A DNA stretch of 64,000 bases from an uncultured Brevinema sp. (GCA_947038195.1 CAMQVI010000001.1:62001-126000); one strand, 5' to 3'; shown: positions 19,187-28,045, numbered from the stretch's first letter. Program-made: numbers and translations. Notes: generated from the letters alone by a model not told the origin.

Positions 19187-20467
19187 TTATTGATTTTTTG
19201 TAGCGTTAAAATATTTTTGAATAATACGTTCTACAGACCATATTAAAATCTCTTGAGCAGAAAAATTGGTCTTATTGTTTTTTTCGTTGTATTCTAAAAC
19301 CCACGGAAGGTATTGAGACACAAGAGAATAACTAAGAGCCTTGTTATAATTAGGTATCGCTTTATCGACAGCTTCTGTGAGTGTAGGGCTAGCCCAATAG
19401 TAACGAATCCTATCACTTAAGCTATATATTCTTTTAAAAGAAAGCTCTACATCAGTTCCTTTGTAGTAAGGAGCCCAATTGGTAGGATTTTCCAACATTT
19501 CTTTATCTACCGTATCTCTAAGATTGCTTTTCAAGGAAATAGCAGGGTTTTCTTTTTCTATCATATCAAGAGCAAATAACGCTTCTCTCCATGCGAAAGT
19601 TAGCTCTGGACCTACTTTTAGGATACCAAAATGGTCTTGAACAAGCCCATTTAAGGATAAGGTCGTTTGGTAGTCTGTAGAATGAGCTTCATAAACGAGG
19701 TTTGGGTAAGGGGTAATAACATCAATAAGAGCCTTAGCATTGTCTTTTTTATAAAGGAAGACAAAATCATCTCCAAATTCAACACCAGGTTGAACAACAA
19801 TCCCCCGCACTTTATTCCAAATAGGGGATAGATTGTACTGCTCAAAAGCTTCTTTAATAAGACGAATAGTTTCTTCAACTTCATGGGGTGGAGTAATAGA
19901 AATATGGTCTTCAAATTCTTGAGAACCACCTGGTACAGGTACTTCTGTTCCTACAACATAGAATAAACGGTCAGAGTTACCAAAAGTAGCCACAGCTGTT
20001 TTTTCAGCGACTTCTACCATCATAGCTGTTCGCTCAGCAATAGTTGCTATAGAAAGAGGCGTGGGGTCATCACTACAAGACATACTTGGGTCTATATGGA
20101 TTTTAGTATACCCAGCTTTAACATACTCCTCCACAAGAACGAGGCTTTTTTTCATAGCCTCTTCAGCCGCAAGGTGTTTCCAAGCATTAGGACCCAGATG
20201 GTCTCCTGCTAAAATATAAGATTCTTTAGGGATATTATATTTTTCTGCTATTTTATAAACCATAGCCACATAGTCTTTTGGTACCATGCCTGTGTAGCCT
20301 CCATCTTGGTTTACTTGCTGCACAGTACTCTCTATGGACAAGCAGATAGTAGGATTTTTTTGTAAAAAAGAAAATGCTGCTTTGATAACATCTTGATGAG
20401 CAGAACAAATGCAAATAAGAGCATTTTCCTTGGACTGACGGTTGGTAGTGACAATTTTCGCTATCAT
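19187..20467 (-). CDS. agaZ: D-tagatose-1,6-bisphosphate aldolase, non-catalytic subunit (AgaZ/GatZ/KbaZ)
   Basis: 426 residues, GatZ/KbaZ family length. Segments ICSAHQDVIKAA, IESTVQQVNQDGGYTGM and AGDHLGPNAWKH are typical. In enterobacteria this subunit supports the class II aldolase KbaY/GatY; no such catalytic subunit and no tagatose-6-phosphate kinase lie in this window. First gene of the operon, divergent from the DeoR regulator. Confidence 0.9.
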   Translation of the reverse strand: MIAKIVTTNRQSKENALICICSAHQDVIKAAFSFLQKNPTICLSIESTVQQVNQDGGYTGMVPKDYVAMVYKIAEKYNIPKESYILAGDHLGPNAWKHLAAEEAMKKSLVLVEEYVKAGYTKIHIDPSMSCSDDPTPLSIATIAERTAMMVEVAEKTAVATFGNSDRLFYVVGTEVPVPGGSQEFEDHISITPPHEVEETIRLIKEAFEQYNLSPIWNKVRGIVVQPGVEFGDDFVFLYKKDNAKALIDVITPYPNLVYEAHSTDYQTTLSLNGLVQDHFGILKVGPELTFAWREALFALDMIEKENPAISLKSNLRDTVDKEMLENPTNWAPYYKGTDVELSFKRIYSLSDRIRYYWASPTLTEAVDKAIPNYNKALSYSLVSQYLPWVLEYNEKNNKTNFSAQEILIWSVERIIQKYFNATKNQ

Positions 20468-20506
20468 ATAATCCCCTTTAGTATTATTATACTAATATTA
20501 TAATTC

Positions 20507-20549
20507 AATTTGAAATAAAATCAACACTATATGGTTTTATTTTCAAATT
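20507..20549. promoter_or_regulatory. Long imperfect palindrome between agaZ and the DeoR-type regulator
   Basis: AATTTGAAATAAAATCA (20507-20523) is mirrored by TGGTTTTATTTTCAAATT (20532-20549). It overlaps the -35 region for agaZ (TTGATT and TATAAT with 16 bases between on the minus strand). A natural candidate operator for the divergent regulator. Confidence 0.55.
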
Positions 20550-20620
20550 ATATATAAATTGTTGTATTACAATTGATTATGTTGTTGAAATGTGTGTTTA
20601 TATTTCTATTTGTTTTTAGT

Positions 20621-20649
20621 TTGACTTTTTATATTTTTAATGGTATACT
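20621..20649 (+). promoter_or_regulatory. Promoter of the DeoR-type regulator
   Basis: TTGACT (20621-20626) and TATACT (20644-20649) with a 17-base spacer. The ORF-track start at 20640 falls inside this promoter, which excludes it. Confidence 0.75.
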
Positions 20650-20672
20650 TATTGAAACAAGAGGTTTTTATT

Positions 20673-21452
20673 ATGCCTAAAAAAGTCTTAAATATTGATA
20701 ATGAAATATTAGATCTCCTTAATAAATATGATACTATTTCCTTTATAGAGCTGAGTAAATATTTTTCTTATAGCTTACCTGTAATTAGAAAAATGTGTCA
20801 AAATCTTGCAGAAAAACACAATATAGAATGTTTTAGAGGCTACATTAAGTACTTTGATAATACTCACTATAATAGTAATCCTATTTTTAAAAAAAAGAAT
20901 AAGGAAAAAAAGGCAATTGCAAAGAGGGCAAGTGAATTTATAAAAAATGGCGATACTATATTTGTAGGGGCGGGAAGTACAACTTCCTACATGTGTCGTT
21001 ATCTTCGTGCCTTTAAATCTCTTACGGTGATAACTAACTCCATCCCAATAATGAATGAGTTAATGCATATGCCCCATATTACAGCGATTATCATCGGTGG
21101 GATACTGCAATTACAGGACCAGGCTATTGTTGGAGAATTTTCTGAAATATTTATCAGGAATTTTCATGCAAGTAAAATATTTCTAGGAACAGAGGGTTTG
21201 AGTATTAATAAAGGGGCTTCACGTTCTGTAATACAGAAAAATATGACAGAAAGCACTATTAGTACCTTAGAAGGACAGAAAATTATTCTTGCTGATCACA
21301 CCAAATTTGGTCAGATAAAAACGTGGGCATGGCTCCCTATAGAAAATATTGATACTGTCATTACAGATAGTAACATAAGCCTTGATTTTAAAAAACAATT
21401 TTCAAAAAATAAAAATTTTCTAGTAATTGCTCCTGTAGATCAAGAGGATTAG
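20673..21452 (+). CDS. agaR: DeoR-family transcriptional regulator (AgaR-like)
   Basis: About 259 residues. N-terminal helix-turn-helix around FIELSKYFSYSLPVIRKMCQ and a C-terminal sugar-phosphate sensing domain with GDTIFVGAGSTTSYM and LGTEGLSINKGAS. Likely represses the divergent amino-sugar operon and senses a sugar phosphate. Start chosen at ATG 20673 with AAGAGG upstream. Confidence 0.85.
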   Translation: MPKKVLNIDNEILDLLNKYDTISFIELSKYFSYSLPVIRKMCQNLAEKHNIECFRGYIKYFDNTHYNSNPIFKKKNKEKKAIAKRASEFIKNGDTIFVGAGSTTSYMCRYLRAFKSLTVITNSIPIMNELMHMPHITAIIIGGILQLQDQAIVGEFSEIFIRNFHASKIFLGTEGLSINKGASRSVIQKNMTESTISTLEGQKIILADHTKFGQIKTWAWLPIENIDTVITDSNISLDFKKQFSKNKNFLVIAPVDQED

Positions 21453-21565
21453 ACTTCAAATAAGATATTTGGGAGTGGTTGGTGTATATTTTTATAGTTT
21501 GGAAAAATGGTAAAGGTATTGAAATAATAGCTTGAAAATTATGTGATTGTATTGAGGGGTTTGAA

Positions 21566-22876
21566 ATGAGAATTTCATCAGTAGTAGTATTACTGCTATC
21601 ATTACCCACTTTATCATGGTCTGTATTGGACTATGATAAGCAAGTGACTATGATACAGGCAGTGAGTAATGATAATAAAATGTTGATATTGGAAGAATTG
21701 GCTAAAGGAAAAGACATAGATGAGGAAGATGGCTGGTTTAAAAACGCTCTTCAACATGCCATTGTGCTGGAAAAACCTAATATGGCAATGCTTCTAATAG
21801 AAAAGGGTGCAGATGTTAATAGACATGGTATTATAAATATGATATTACGTATGGGCAATGAAGATGTTTTAGAAACAGCACTAACAAATAAAAATATTAC
21901 TCAAGAAACCAAAGATATTGCGTTGATTGAATCAGTAGAAATAGGGAATGAAAAGCTTATTAATAGGTTCCTAGCAAATAAAAATATTACTCAAGAAACT
22001 AAAGATAGTGTGTTGATTAAATCAGTAGAAATGAGGAATAAAAAGCTTATCAATAGGCTTTTAGATTTAGGAGCTAATATTAACGGATATAATTATACAG
22101 AATCTCCTTTATCCAAAGCTATGTATGGCTTAGAGCAAGCAAAAGATCCTAAAATTATAGCCGAGTATTATGAATTAATCGATTTTTTAGAATCTAAAGG
22201 AGCAAAGGGGACCCTTAGGGTTTTTCAGATTGCACTATCGATGGATATAGAATTAGTTAAAAAATATCTTCCTGTCGTGGTGGATACGGGAGACATATAC
22301 AAGGTGAGAATTGGTACTCGTATTGATCATTCTCCAGAGGGCTTGGAAATAGCTAAAATACTTCTAGATAATGGAGTAGATGTAGATGCTTTCAGATATA
22401 TAGATGAATACGACGAAGAAACGGCTTTAATGACAGCGTCTTATTGGGACGGTGGGATTCCTTTTGCTCAATTACTGTTGGATTACGGGGCTGATATTAA
22501 TAAGCAAAATTACCGTGGAGAGACGGCTATATATTATGCAATATATCATAAACAAAAAAAAATGATAGACTTTCTCTTGAAAAATGGAGCTGATATCCGT
22601 ATTGATAACACATGGGAGCCTTTTATCCTAAGAATGATAGTACGTAAAGATATAGAATTTGCTGAATTTTTACTAGAGAGAGGCGCTAATATTGATGCAC
22701 AAAATAAAGATGGTAGGAGCGCGCTGCACTACGCCGTATCTGAAAGACAGACAGATGTAGTGAAATTTCTTTTAAAAAATGGAGCAAATAAAAATGTCTC
22801 TAACAATAAAGGGGACACTCCTTTAGAACTTGCAAAGAAACTTACAAGGAAAGAGATTATAAAACTATTAGAATAG
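21566..22876 (+). CDS. Exported ankyrin-repeat protein
   Basis: 436 residues. Signal peptide MRISSVVVLLLSLPTLSWS. Ankyrin units are clear in the C-terminal half, for example YGADINKQNYRGETAIYYA, RGANIDAQNKDGRSALHYA and NGANKNVSNNKGDTPLELA; the N-terminal units are degenerate. Residues about 106-165 are two almost identical 30-residue units beginning NKNITQETKD. Probably a periplasmic protein-binding scaffold. GAGGGG ribosome site before the ATG. Confidence 0.85.
   Translation: MRISSVVVLLLSLPTLSWSVLDYDKQVTMIQAVSNDNKMLILEELAKGKDIDEEDGWFKNALQHAIVLEKPNMAMLLIEKGADVNRHGIINMILRMGNEDVLETALTNKNITQETKDIALIESVEIGNEKLINRFLANKNITQETKDSVLIKSVEMRNKKLINRLLDLGANINGYNYTESPLSKAMYGLEQAKDPKIIAEYYELIDFLESKGAKGTLRVFQIALSMDIELVKKYLPVVVDTGDIYKVRIGTRIDHSPEGLEIAKILLDNGVDVDAFRYIDEYDEETALMTASYWDGGIPFAQLLLDYGADINKQNYRGETAIYYAIYHKQKKMIDFLLKNGADIRIDNTWEPFILRMIVRKDIEFAEFLLERGANIDAQNKDGRSALHYAVSERQTDVVKFLLKNGANKNVSNNKGDTPLELAKKLTRKEIIKLLE
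21881..22060 (+). repeat. Tandem 90-bp duplication inside the ankyrin gene
   Basis: Two consecutive 90-base units (21881-21970 and 21971-22060), nearly identical at DNA level and in frame, each encoding a 30-residue block starting at or near NKNITQETKD. Confidence 0.85.
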
Positions 22877-22941
22877 AATATTTTTCATTAGTATTATAGC
22901 CTGAAAGCATATAATACACCTTATGTTTCCTAAGTAATACA

Positions 22942-22978
22942 AAAAACCCTCATAGCATTACAAAACTATGAGGGTTTT
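22942..22978. terminator. Bidirectional terminator between the ankyrin gene and the IIA gene
   Basis: AAAACCCTCATAG/CTATGAGGGTTTT with a ten-base loop between convergent genes. Confidence 0.85.
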
Positions 22979-23016
22979 ATATTTTTATAAAATGTTATCA
23001 TAAAATAAAAAGTTCT

Positions 23017-23448
23017 TTATATACCATCATCATCATTATTAGAACTAGCTTTCGACGTATCTTCACCAAAAATTTTAATATTCTCAATAGCTATTTCTTT
23101 GGCTTCTTTTACGATTTCCTTCAGGTCTGTTTTTTCTTCCATTAGATCAAGAACCGTGAAAATGTAGGGGATATTAATGCCCCCTACTACAGCTCCATTT
23201 TTCCCCTTAGTGTGGAGTAGTAGAGCAGATTGGTTAAAAGGAGTGCCCCCAGCAATATCCGTCAAAAAAATGACTCCATCAGGAGATATATCATAAATCG
23301 CTTCTAGTTTTTTATAAAGGGTATCAGAGTTAAGATCCTCTGTAAAATCAACAAATTTCAAATGATCAGGGACACCTAGCACTAAATCTAACATAGATTT
23401 TATCCCTGTGGCATAATTCCCATGCCCAGTAATTACCACAGTGGTCAT
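23017..23448 (-). CDS. PTS mannose-family subunit IIA (second copy)
   Basis: 143 residues. Phosphohistidine H9 in VVITGHGNYATGIKS; FLTDIAGGTPFNQSA near residue 60 is the family hallmark. Accepts phosphate from HPr and passes it to IIB. C-terminal acidic tail SSNNDDDGI. It has its own promoter (TAGACA, 16 bases, TATAAT). Paralogous to the gene just upstream; the pair may serve the aga-type IIB-IIC-IID. Confidence 0.9.
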   Translation of the reverse strand: MTTVVITGHGNYATGIKSMLDLVLGVPDHLKFVDFTEDLNSDTLYKKLEAIYDISPDGVIFLTDIAGGTPFNQSALLLHTKGKNGAVVGGINIPYIFTVLDLMEEKTDLKEIVKEAKEIAIENIKIFGEDTSKASSNNDDDGI

Positions 23449-23566
23449 AATAATTCTCCTAAAACAGTATTATATCTATTATTATAACGGATTTTGTAAT
23501 AATGTCTAGTGTTTATTTTAGTTTTTTTGTGATACAAGAATGGGAACACATTAATAAATAATATGA

Positions 23567-23980
23567 TTAGGATAAGTTTACTAACTCTGTTAGATTTCCA
23601 CTTATTTTAATACTTTCTATAGCTACTCTTTTAGCATCTGATACGATGTACATAGGGTCAGATTTTTCATTGAGCTGTTCTAGTATTCTTATAATAAGAG
23701 GTATATTGACACCACCTACAACAGCCCCCTTTATCCCTGTAGCAAGTAAAAAAAATACTGCTTGATTGTAAGGGGTACCTCCTGCTATATCTGTAAGGAA
23801 GATGATACCTTGTGGTGAAGTATACTCTATATGTTCGTATTTATTATAAATAGTAGCAGCTGATTCCCGTCCCTTTAAATTAATAAAACTTACGTTCTTT
23901 GGAATCCCCATAATGGTATCTAAATTTGATTTGATTCCTCGAGCAAAATTTCCATGCCCCACGATGATAATTTGTATCAT
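23567..23980 (-). CDS. PTS mannose-family subunit IIA (first copy)
   Basis: 137 residues; H9 in IIIVGHGNFARGIKS and FLTDIAGGTPYNQAVF. About 118 bases upstream of the second IIA gene and clearly homologous to it. The two may feed different IIB proteins or be differently regulated; nothing in the sequence settles this. Confidence 0.9.
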   Translation of the reverse strand: MIQIIIVGHGNFARGIKSNLDTIMGIPKNVSFINLKGRESAATIYNKYEHIEYTSPQGIIFLTDIAGGTPYNQAVFFLLATGIKGAVVGGVNIPLIIRILEQLNEKSDPMYIVSDAKRVAIESIKISGNLTELVNLS

Positions 23981-24100
23981 GATACCCCTCTGTAAGATAT
24001 ATATCTAATTCAAATTTAATATTGTATCCCTTTTTTGTCCATTTTAAATAGATTTTCTAGGGCAATTTAGGATATAAAAGATGAAAAATATAAAAAAAGA

Positions 24101-24129
24101 TTGACAAATAAATTAAAATAGACGATAAT
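24101..24129 (+). promoter_or_regulatory. Promoter of the binding-protein/amidohydrolase operon
   Basis: TTGACA (24101-24106) and GATAAT (24124-24129), 17-base spacer; the leader to the ATG at 24355 is about 220 nt. Confidence 0.75.
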
Positions 24130-24157
24130 AAAAAATCGACAGAAATAGGAGTTTGAT

Positions 24158-24196
24158 ATGAAGTTATTACATTGGAGGTATCTTCGCCCTTTCTAA
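24158..24196 (+). CDS. Possible 12-residue leader peptide
   Basis: ATG with a well-placed AGGAG site encodes MKLLHWRYLRPF and a stop, in the leader of an amino-acid binding protein gene. Rich in aromatic and basic residues. Could be an attenuation leader; only the site and position support it. Confidence 0.3.
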   Translation: MKLLHWRYLRPF

Positions 24197-24242
24197 GCTA
24201 CCCATAACAGAGTTGTTTTGGAGTTCTTGGAGGTGTCTTCGC
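24172..24242 (+). repeat. Direct repeat TTGGAGGTRTCTTCGC in a 5' leader
   Basis: Two copies of a 16-base unit (24172-24187 and 24227-24242) differing at one position, 55 bases apart start to start. The second copy's AGGTG may pair with CACCT near 24267. Function unknown. Confidence 0.7.
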
Positions 24243-24354
24243 ACTATCCTATTTTAATCTCCCCCCACCTTTTTCTTAATATTGGTCTTAAAATTAGTGT
24301 CTAAAAATATCAGTTCGATTGTGAAATCGTTTTTATCAATATAGGAGAAATAAG

Positions 24355-25107
24355 ATGAAAAAATTAATGTTATTGCCATTGTTATTAGTAGTGGTATCTT
24401 GTCAAAGCGGAAAATCAAATAAATTAAAAGTAGGAATTAATGCTGAATATCCACCTTATGAGTATGTTGTAGGGGATGAGTTAGTGGGATTTAATATAGA
24501 TGTTGTAACGGATGTTCTAAGTAATGCGGGGATAGAGTTTGAGTTTGTTAATATGGGATTTGAGGGACTTTTATCTGCTTTACAAAGTCAGAAAGTGGAT
24601 TTAGTAGTAGGAGTGTCTCCTACGCCGGATAGAGCTAAAATAGTGGATTATACAGAAAGATATTCTTTCCCTAACGATGAGGGACATTCTCTGATAGTAC
24701 ATAAAGAAGAAACTGCTAATATCTCTATTGATAATCTTCAAGGAAAATCAGTAGGAGTTTTACTAGGAAGTATGCAAGAATCTATTCTCAAGGATATAGG
24801 GGGGATAGAGGTAAAACTTTATAATAATTATACAGGGGCTTTGTTGGATCTTAATACCAAAAAACTGGATGGTGTGGTGGCTTCCCAAAAACCTGCAGAA
24901 GAATATCTTAACCAAAATCCAGAATTAGTATTTATGGGATTAGTTAAAGATACTACAGGGGGCGGTGGTTATGCTGTGGCTCTTAATAAAGGAAAAGATG
25001 AGCTTAAAGAAAAACTAAATGTAGAGATTCAAAAACTCCTAGACAATGGAGTGGTACAAAAATATAGAGATAAATATAAGTTAGACGAATTAGAGAAAAA
25101 AGAATAA
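24355..25107 (+). CDS. Amino-acid ABC transporter substrate-binding lipoprotein, orphan
   Basis: 250 residues. Signal peptide ending in a lipobox VVSC (Cys near residue 16), then a type 3 binding-protein fold: KLKVGINAEYPPYEYV, GFNIDVVTDVL, KVDLVVGVSPTPDRAK. No permease or ATPase follows; the next gene is an amidohydrolase, so it must use a permease elsewhere, perhaps the importer at 43057-45361. Confidence 0.88.
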   Translation: MKKLMLLPLLLVVVSCQSGKSNKLKVGINAEYPPYEYVVGDELVGFNIDVVTDVLSNAGIEFEFVNMGFEGLLSALQSQKVDLVVGVSPTPDRAKIVDYTERYSFPNDEGHSLIVHKEETANISIDNLQGKSVGVLLGSMQESILKDIGGIEVKLYNNYTGALLDLNTKKLDGVVASQKPAEEYLNQNPELVFMGLVKDTTGGGGYAVALNKGKDELKEKLNVEIQKLLDNGVVQKYRDKYKLDELEKKE

Positions 25108-25115
25108 GGGGAAGA

Positions 25116-26291
25116 ATGATGAATATTTTAGATAAAGTTTTAGAACAAGAACAGTATGTCATCCAAACGAGACATTATTTACACCAAAATCCAGAACTAA
25201 GCATGGAAGAAAAAGAAACTTCTGCCTTTGTACAAAAAGAGTTAGGTAAATTGGGGATTCCTTTTGAAGTAGTAGATTATGGGATACTAGCGGTGATAGA
25301 GGGACAGAATAAAAACCAAATGGTCATGTTAAGAGCAGATATGGATGCGCTTTCTATTACAGAGAACAATGACCACCTCCCGTTTACTTCTAAAAATACA
25401 GGAGTTATGCATGCTTGTGGGCATGATGCTCATACTGCTATGTTGTTGGGAGCTGCCCATATCTTAAATAATATGAGAGAAGAATTAAATGGTTCTGTTT
25501 TATTATGCTTTCAACAAGCAGAAGAAACAGGGGAAGGAGCTTTGAAATTAATTAAACCCATGGAGAAATACCCTGTGAAAAGCTGTTTTGCGGTACATGT
25601 AAGTTCCAAATTAGAAACAGGGCTCATTAATATAGGAATAGGGACTACCCATGCTGCAAGCGATACTTTTACAGTAACTGTAAAAGGTAGTGGTGGTCAT
25701 GGGTCTAGACCTGATCTTTGTAAAGACCCTTTACTCGCTTGTGCTGCTATGGTAACAGATATTGCCAGAGCCAGAGCCAATGAGACGAATCCTTTTATAC
25801 CAGTTACTATTAGTGTGGGTTCTCTCCATGTAGGGAATCAAGACAATGTTATAGCTGATTCAGGGTACTTTCTAGGTACTATACGGTCTGTTTCTAAAGA
25901 TTCTCGAAAAGAAGTGTTAGATATGCTTGATCGAGTGGTACAATCTGTGGCTAGTGCGCATAGAGTGGAGGCAGAGATTGTTATCTCTAATAGTACCAAA
26001 ATAGGCTATAATACTCCAGAACTTGCAGAGCTGTGTCAAAAGTCTGTTCTAAAATTCCTTAGTGAAGATAAACTAGGAGTAGCAGAACCGAGCTTAGGGG
26101 CAGAGGATTTTTCTGAATATACGGACGTTTACCCTGGGGTATTTGTTAATATAGGCACAAAAAACGAAAAATTAAATACTCATTATCCCCATCATCATCC
26201 TAAATTTAATCTAGATGATGATGGTATGAAAAATGGGGTAGCACTTCATGTCCAATATGCCGTTGATTACTTGAATAGTCTTGAAAAATAA
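25116..26291 (+). CDS. M20-family amidohydrolase (N-acyl-amino-acid or peptide hydrolase)
   Basis: 391 residues. Metal-binding motifs of the IAL/ILR hydrolase group: MHACGHDAHTAMLLGAA near residue 94, QQAEETGEGA, LGAEDFSEY near the C terminus. Releases amino acids from N-acyl or small amide substrates. Eight bases after the binding protein with an adequate ribosome site, so the pair likely works on the same substrate: uptake followed by hydrolysis. Confidence 0.88.
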   Translation: MMNILDKVLEQEQYVIQTRHYLHQNPELSMEEKETSAFVQKELGKLGIPFEVVDYGILAVIEGQNKNQMVMLRADMDALSITENNDHLPFTSKNTGVMHACGHDAHTAMLLGAAHILNNMREELNGSVLLCFQQAEETGEGALKLIKPMEKYPVKSCFAVHVSSKLETGLINIGIGTTHAASDTFTVTVKGSGGHGSRPDLCKDPLLACAAMVTDIARARANETNPFIPVTISVGSLHVGNQDNVIADSGYFLGTIRSVSKDSRKEVLDMLDRVVQSVASAHRVEAEIVISNSTKIGYNTPELAELCQKSVLKFLSEDKLGVAEPSLGAEDFSEYTDVYPGVFVNIGTKNEKLNTHYPHHHPKFNLDDDGMKNGVALHVQYAVDYLNSLEK

Positions 26292-26302
26292 GCTAAGAGA
26301 GA

Positions 26303-26331
26303 TTGACAAAATAATAGAATCTTTCTATAAT
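26303..26331 (+). promoter_or_regulatory. Promoter upstream of the 26372 gene
   Basis: Perfect TTGACA (26303-26308) and TATAAT (26326-26331), 17 bases between. Confidence 0.8.
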
Positions 26332-26371
26332 GAACGAGTTATAAAGGAAAGATTTTTGGATTGAGTTAGAA

Positions 26372-26875
26372 ATGATTAAAAAAATTAGTATATTAGTTAT
26401 GGTGGCGTGTTTTACGGACATAGATAGCTACACACAAGAAACAAAAACCCATCATATAGGGACAGGTTTTAATTTACAGTATGTTCCCGATAATATTTCT
26501 TTTATGATAGACGCTTATTTTTTCTTTAATTCAAAGGGCGATTCTTATAATAGAGGCTTGACGAAAATAGGAATGGGTTTTAATAAGGATCTATCTTCTT
26601 CTGATATGGGCTATCGGACCAGTATAACGATAGGTATAGGGGCGATCAGCATTATTCCTGTGTATAGTTTGTATTTAAAGAGTTTTGGACTAGGAGCCAG
26701 CGTAGATTATTCCATGGTAGCTTTCAGTGATCATGGAATAGGCGGCACTTTTTATATGCTTTTTGATATGTATTTACTAGGCTTTGGAGTGGGTGCTGTA
26801 CTCACGGAAGAAGTCATTATAGGTTCTGAACCAGCTAAGGTCTATGGTCGATTTAGTTTCGCTATTGTATTTTAA
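26372..26875 (+). CDS. Predicted exported or outer-membrane protein, unknown
   Basis: 167 residues. Hydrophobic N terminus MIKKISILVMVACF looks like a signal sequence, then alternating strand-like segments rich in glycine and aromatic residues (IGTGFNLQYV, MIDAYFFF, FGLGASVDYSM) ending in YGRFSFAIVF, a C-terminal aromatic as in beta-barrels. No family recognised; may share style with the protein at 38293. Confidence 0.6.
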   Translation: MIKKISILVMVACFTDIDSYTQETKTHHIGTGFNLQYVPDNISFMIDAYFFFNSKGDSYNRGLTKIGMGFNKDLSSSDMGYRTSITIGIGAISIIPVYSLYLKSFGLGASVDYSMVAFSDHGIGGTFYMLFDMYLLGFGVGAVLTEEVIIGSEPAKVYGRFSFAIVF

Positions 26876-26892
26876 TGATTTTAATAAAAATT

Positions 26893-26929
26893 AAAAAAGC
26901 TCTAGGTTTTAAGCCTAGAGCTTTTTTTT
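26893..26929. terminator. Bidirectional terminator between 26875 and deoC
   Basis: AAAAAAGCTCTAGG/CCTAGAGCTTTTTT hairpin between convergent genes. Confidence 0.85.
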
Positions 26930-27006
26930 GTGAAAAATTATTTCTAAAGTAGAAAAGAATATAGTAGTTATCCCCATACATTAGGTAGGTTGAATGACCT
27001 GATTCT

Positions 27007-27672
27007 CTAATAGCTTGAGGGGTTTATGGTAGAATTTTCCATAAGAGCGACACCAGAGCTAGTACCCAAACGCATCACACCCATATTAATATAATCTTGT
27101 GCTGTTTGAATATCTCTGACTCCCCCAGCTGCCTTAACAAGGATTTTCCCTTGTACTTCTTTAAGCATGAGAGTGAGATCTTCTGGGGTAGCACCATTAC
27201 TATTAAATCCAGTAGATGTTTTGATATATTCTGCACCTGAATCAATAACGATGTGACACATTTTACGCTTTTCATCATCAGTTAGAAGGCATGTTTCTAT
27301 AATGACTTTGAGAAGATTGTTTCCTATTGCTTTTTTGATTGCTGTGATTTCTTGTTGGATGAGATCATATTTTTTGTCTTTTAGAAAGCCAATATTAATA
27401 ACCATATCAATTTCTGTAGCACCATCTTTGATACATTGTTGAGCTTCAAAAACTTTGGATTCTGTGCTCATAGCACCAAGTGGAAATCCAATAACAGCAG
27501 CGATTTTGACATCACTACCTTTTAATAATTGTGCTGCTAAAGGAACATAAGATCCATTAATACAAATTGCATAAAATTGATGTTCTAGGGCTTCTTTACA
27601 TAGTTGTTGGATTTGTTTTTCTGTAGTATCAGCTTTGAGGACGGTATGATCTATATATTTATTAATAAGCAT
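27007..27672 (-). CDS. deoC: Deoxyribose-phosphate aldolase
   Basis: 221 residues. Schiff-base lysine K151 in AEYIKTSTGF, and TEIDMVINIGFLK with the family aspartate near residue 89. Splits 2-deoxyribose-5-phosphate into glyceraldehyde-3-phosphate and acetaldehyde. An AAGGAG-like site precedes the ATG. Stands alone, without other deo genes. Confidence 0.94.
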   Translation of the reverse strand: MLINKYIDHTVLKADTTEKQIQQLCKEALEHQFYAICINGSYVPLAAQLLKGSDVKIAAVIGFPLGAMSTESKVFEAQQCIKDGATEIDMVINIGFLKDKKYDLIQQEITAIKKAIGNNLLKVIIETCLLTDDEKRKMCHIVIDSGAEYIKTSTGFNSNGATPEDLTLMLKEVQGKILVKAAGGVRDIQTAQDYINMGVMRLGTSSGVALMENSTINPSSY

Positions 27673-27779
27673 AAATAACTCCTTTATTATTAATTATAGA
27701 ATAATTAGTTAAAAATAGCAATAATGATACCAAAAAAGCACAAAAACTTCTCGTCTTTTTTGATAAATATAATGATTAA

Positions 27780-28037
27780 TTACTCCGTAGCTCCAGCATC
27801 TTTAAGAAGTTTAATCATCTCTTTATTGTCAAAATCAAGAGATGCCCCTAGTGCTGTTCGTCCTTCACTAGATTTATAATTAACATCTACCCCATTGTCT
27901 ATTAATAATTTTACGATAGCAACATTTTCTATAAAAATAGCACTATCCAAAGGATTATCATAATTTTCATTTATAGCATCAGCACCTTTTTCAATTAAAA
28001 CCTTATAGATGATAACAAGATAATAACTAACAAACTC
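27780..28037 (-). pseudogene. Ankyrin-repeat gene remnant
   Basis: Not in the ORF track because it has no start codon. The minus frame from an in-frame stop at 28038-28040 to the stop at 27780 encodes ankyrin sequence: LIEKGADAINEN, VKLLIDNGVDVNYKSSEGRTALGA and IKLLKDAGATE. Only the last two or so repeats survive; the upstream part is missing and is replaced by the symporter gene. Broken end of a once longer exported ankyrin protein. Confidence 0.75.
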
Positions 28038-28045
28038 TTATTGTC

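Noticed and set aside
21388-21609. 73-residue minus-strand ORF between the regulator and the ankyrin gene
   Set aside because: No ribosome site, low-complexity composition, and it overlaps both real genes.
24130-24354. T-box leader
   Set aside because: No antiterminator core of the AGGGTGGNACCGCG type is present.
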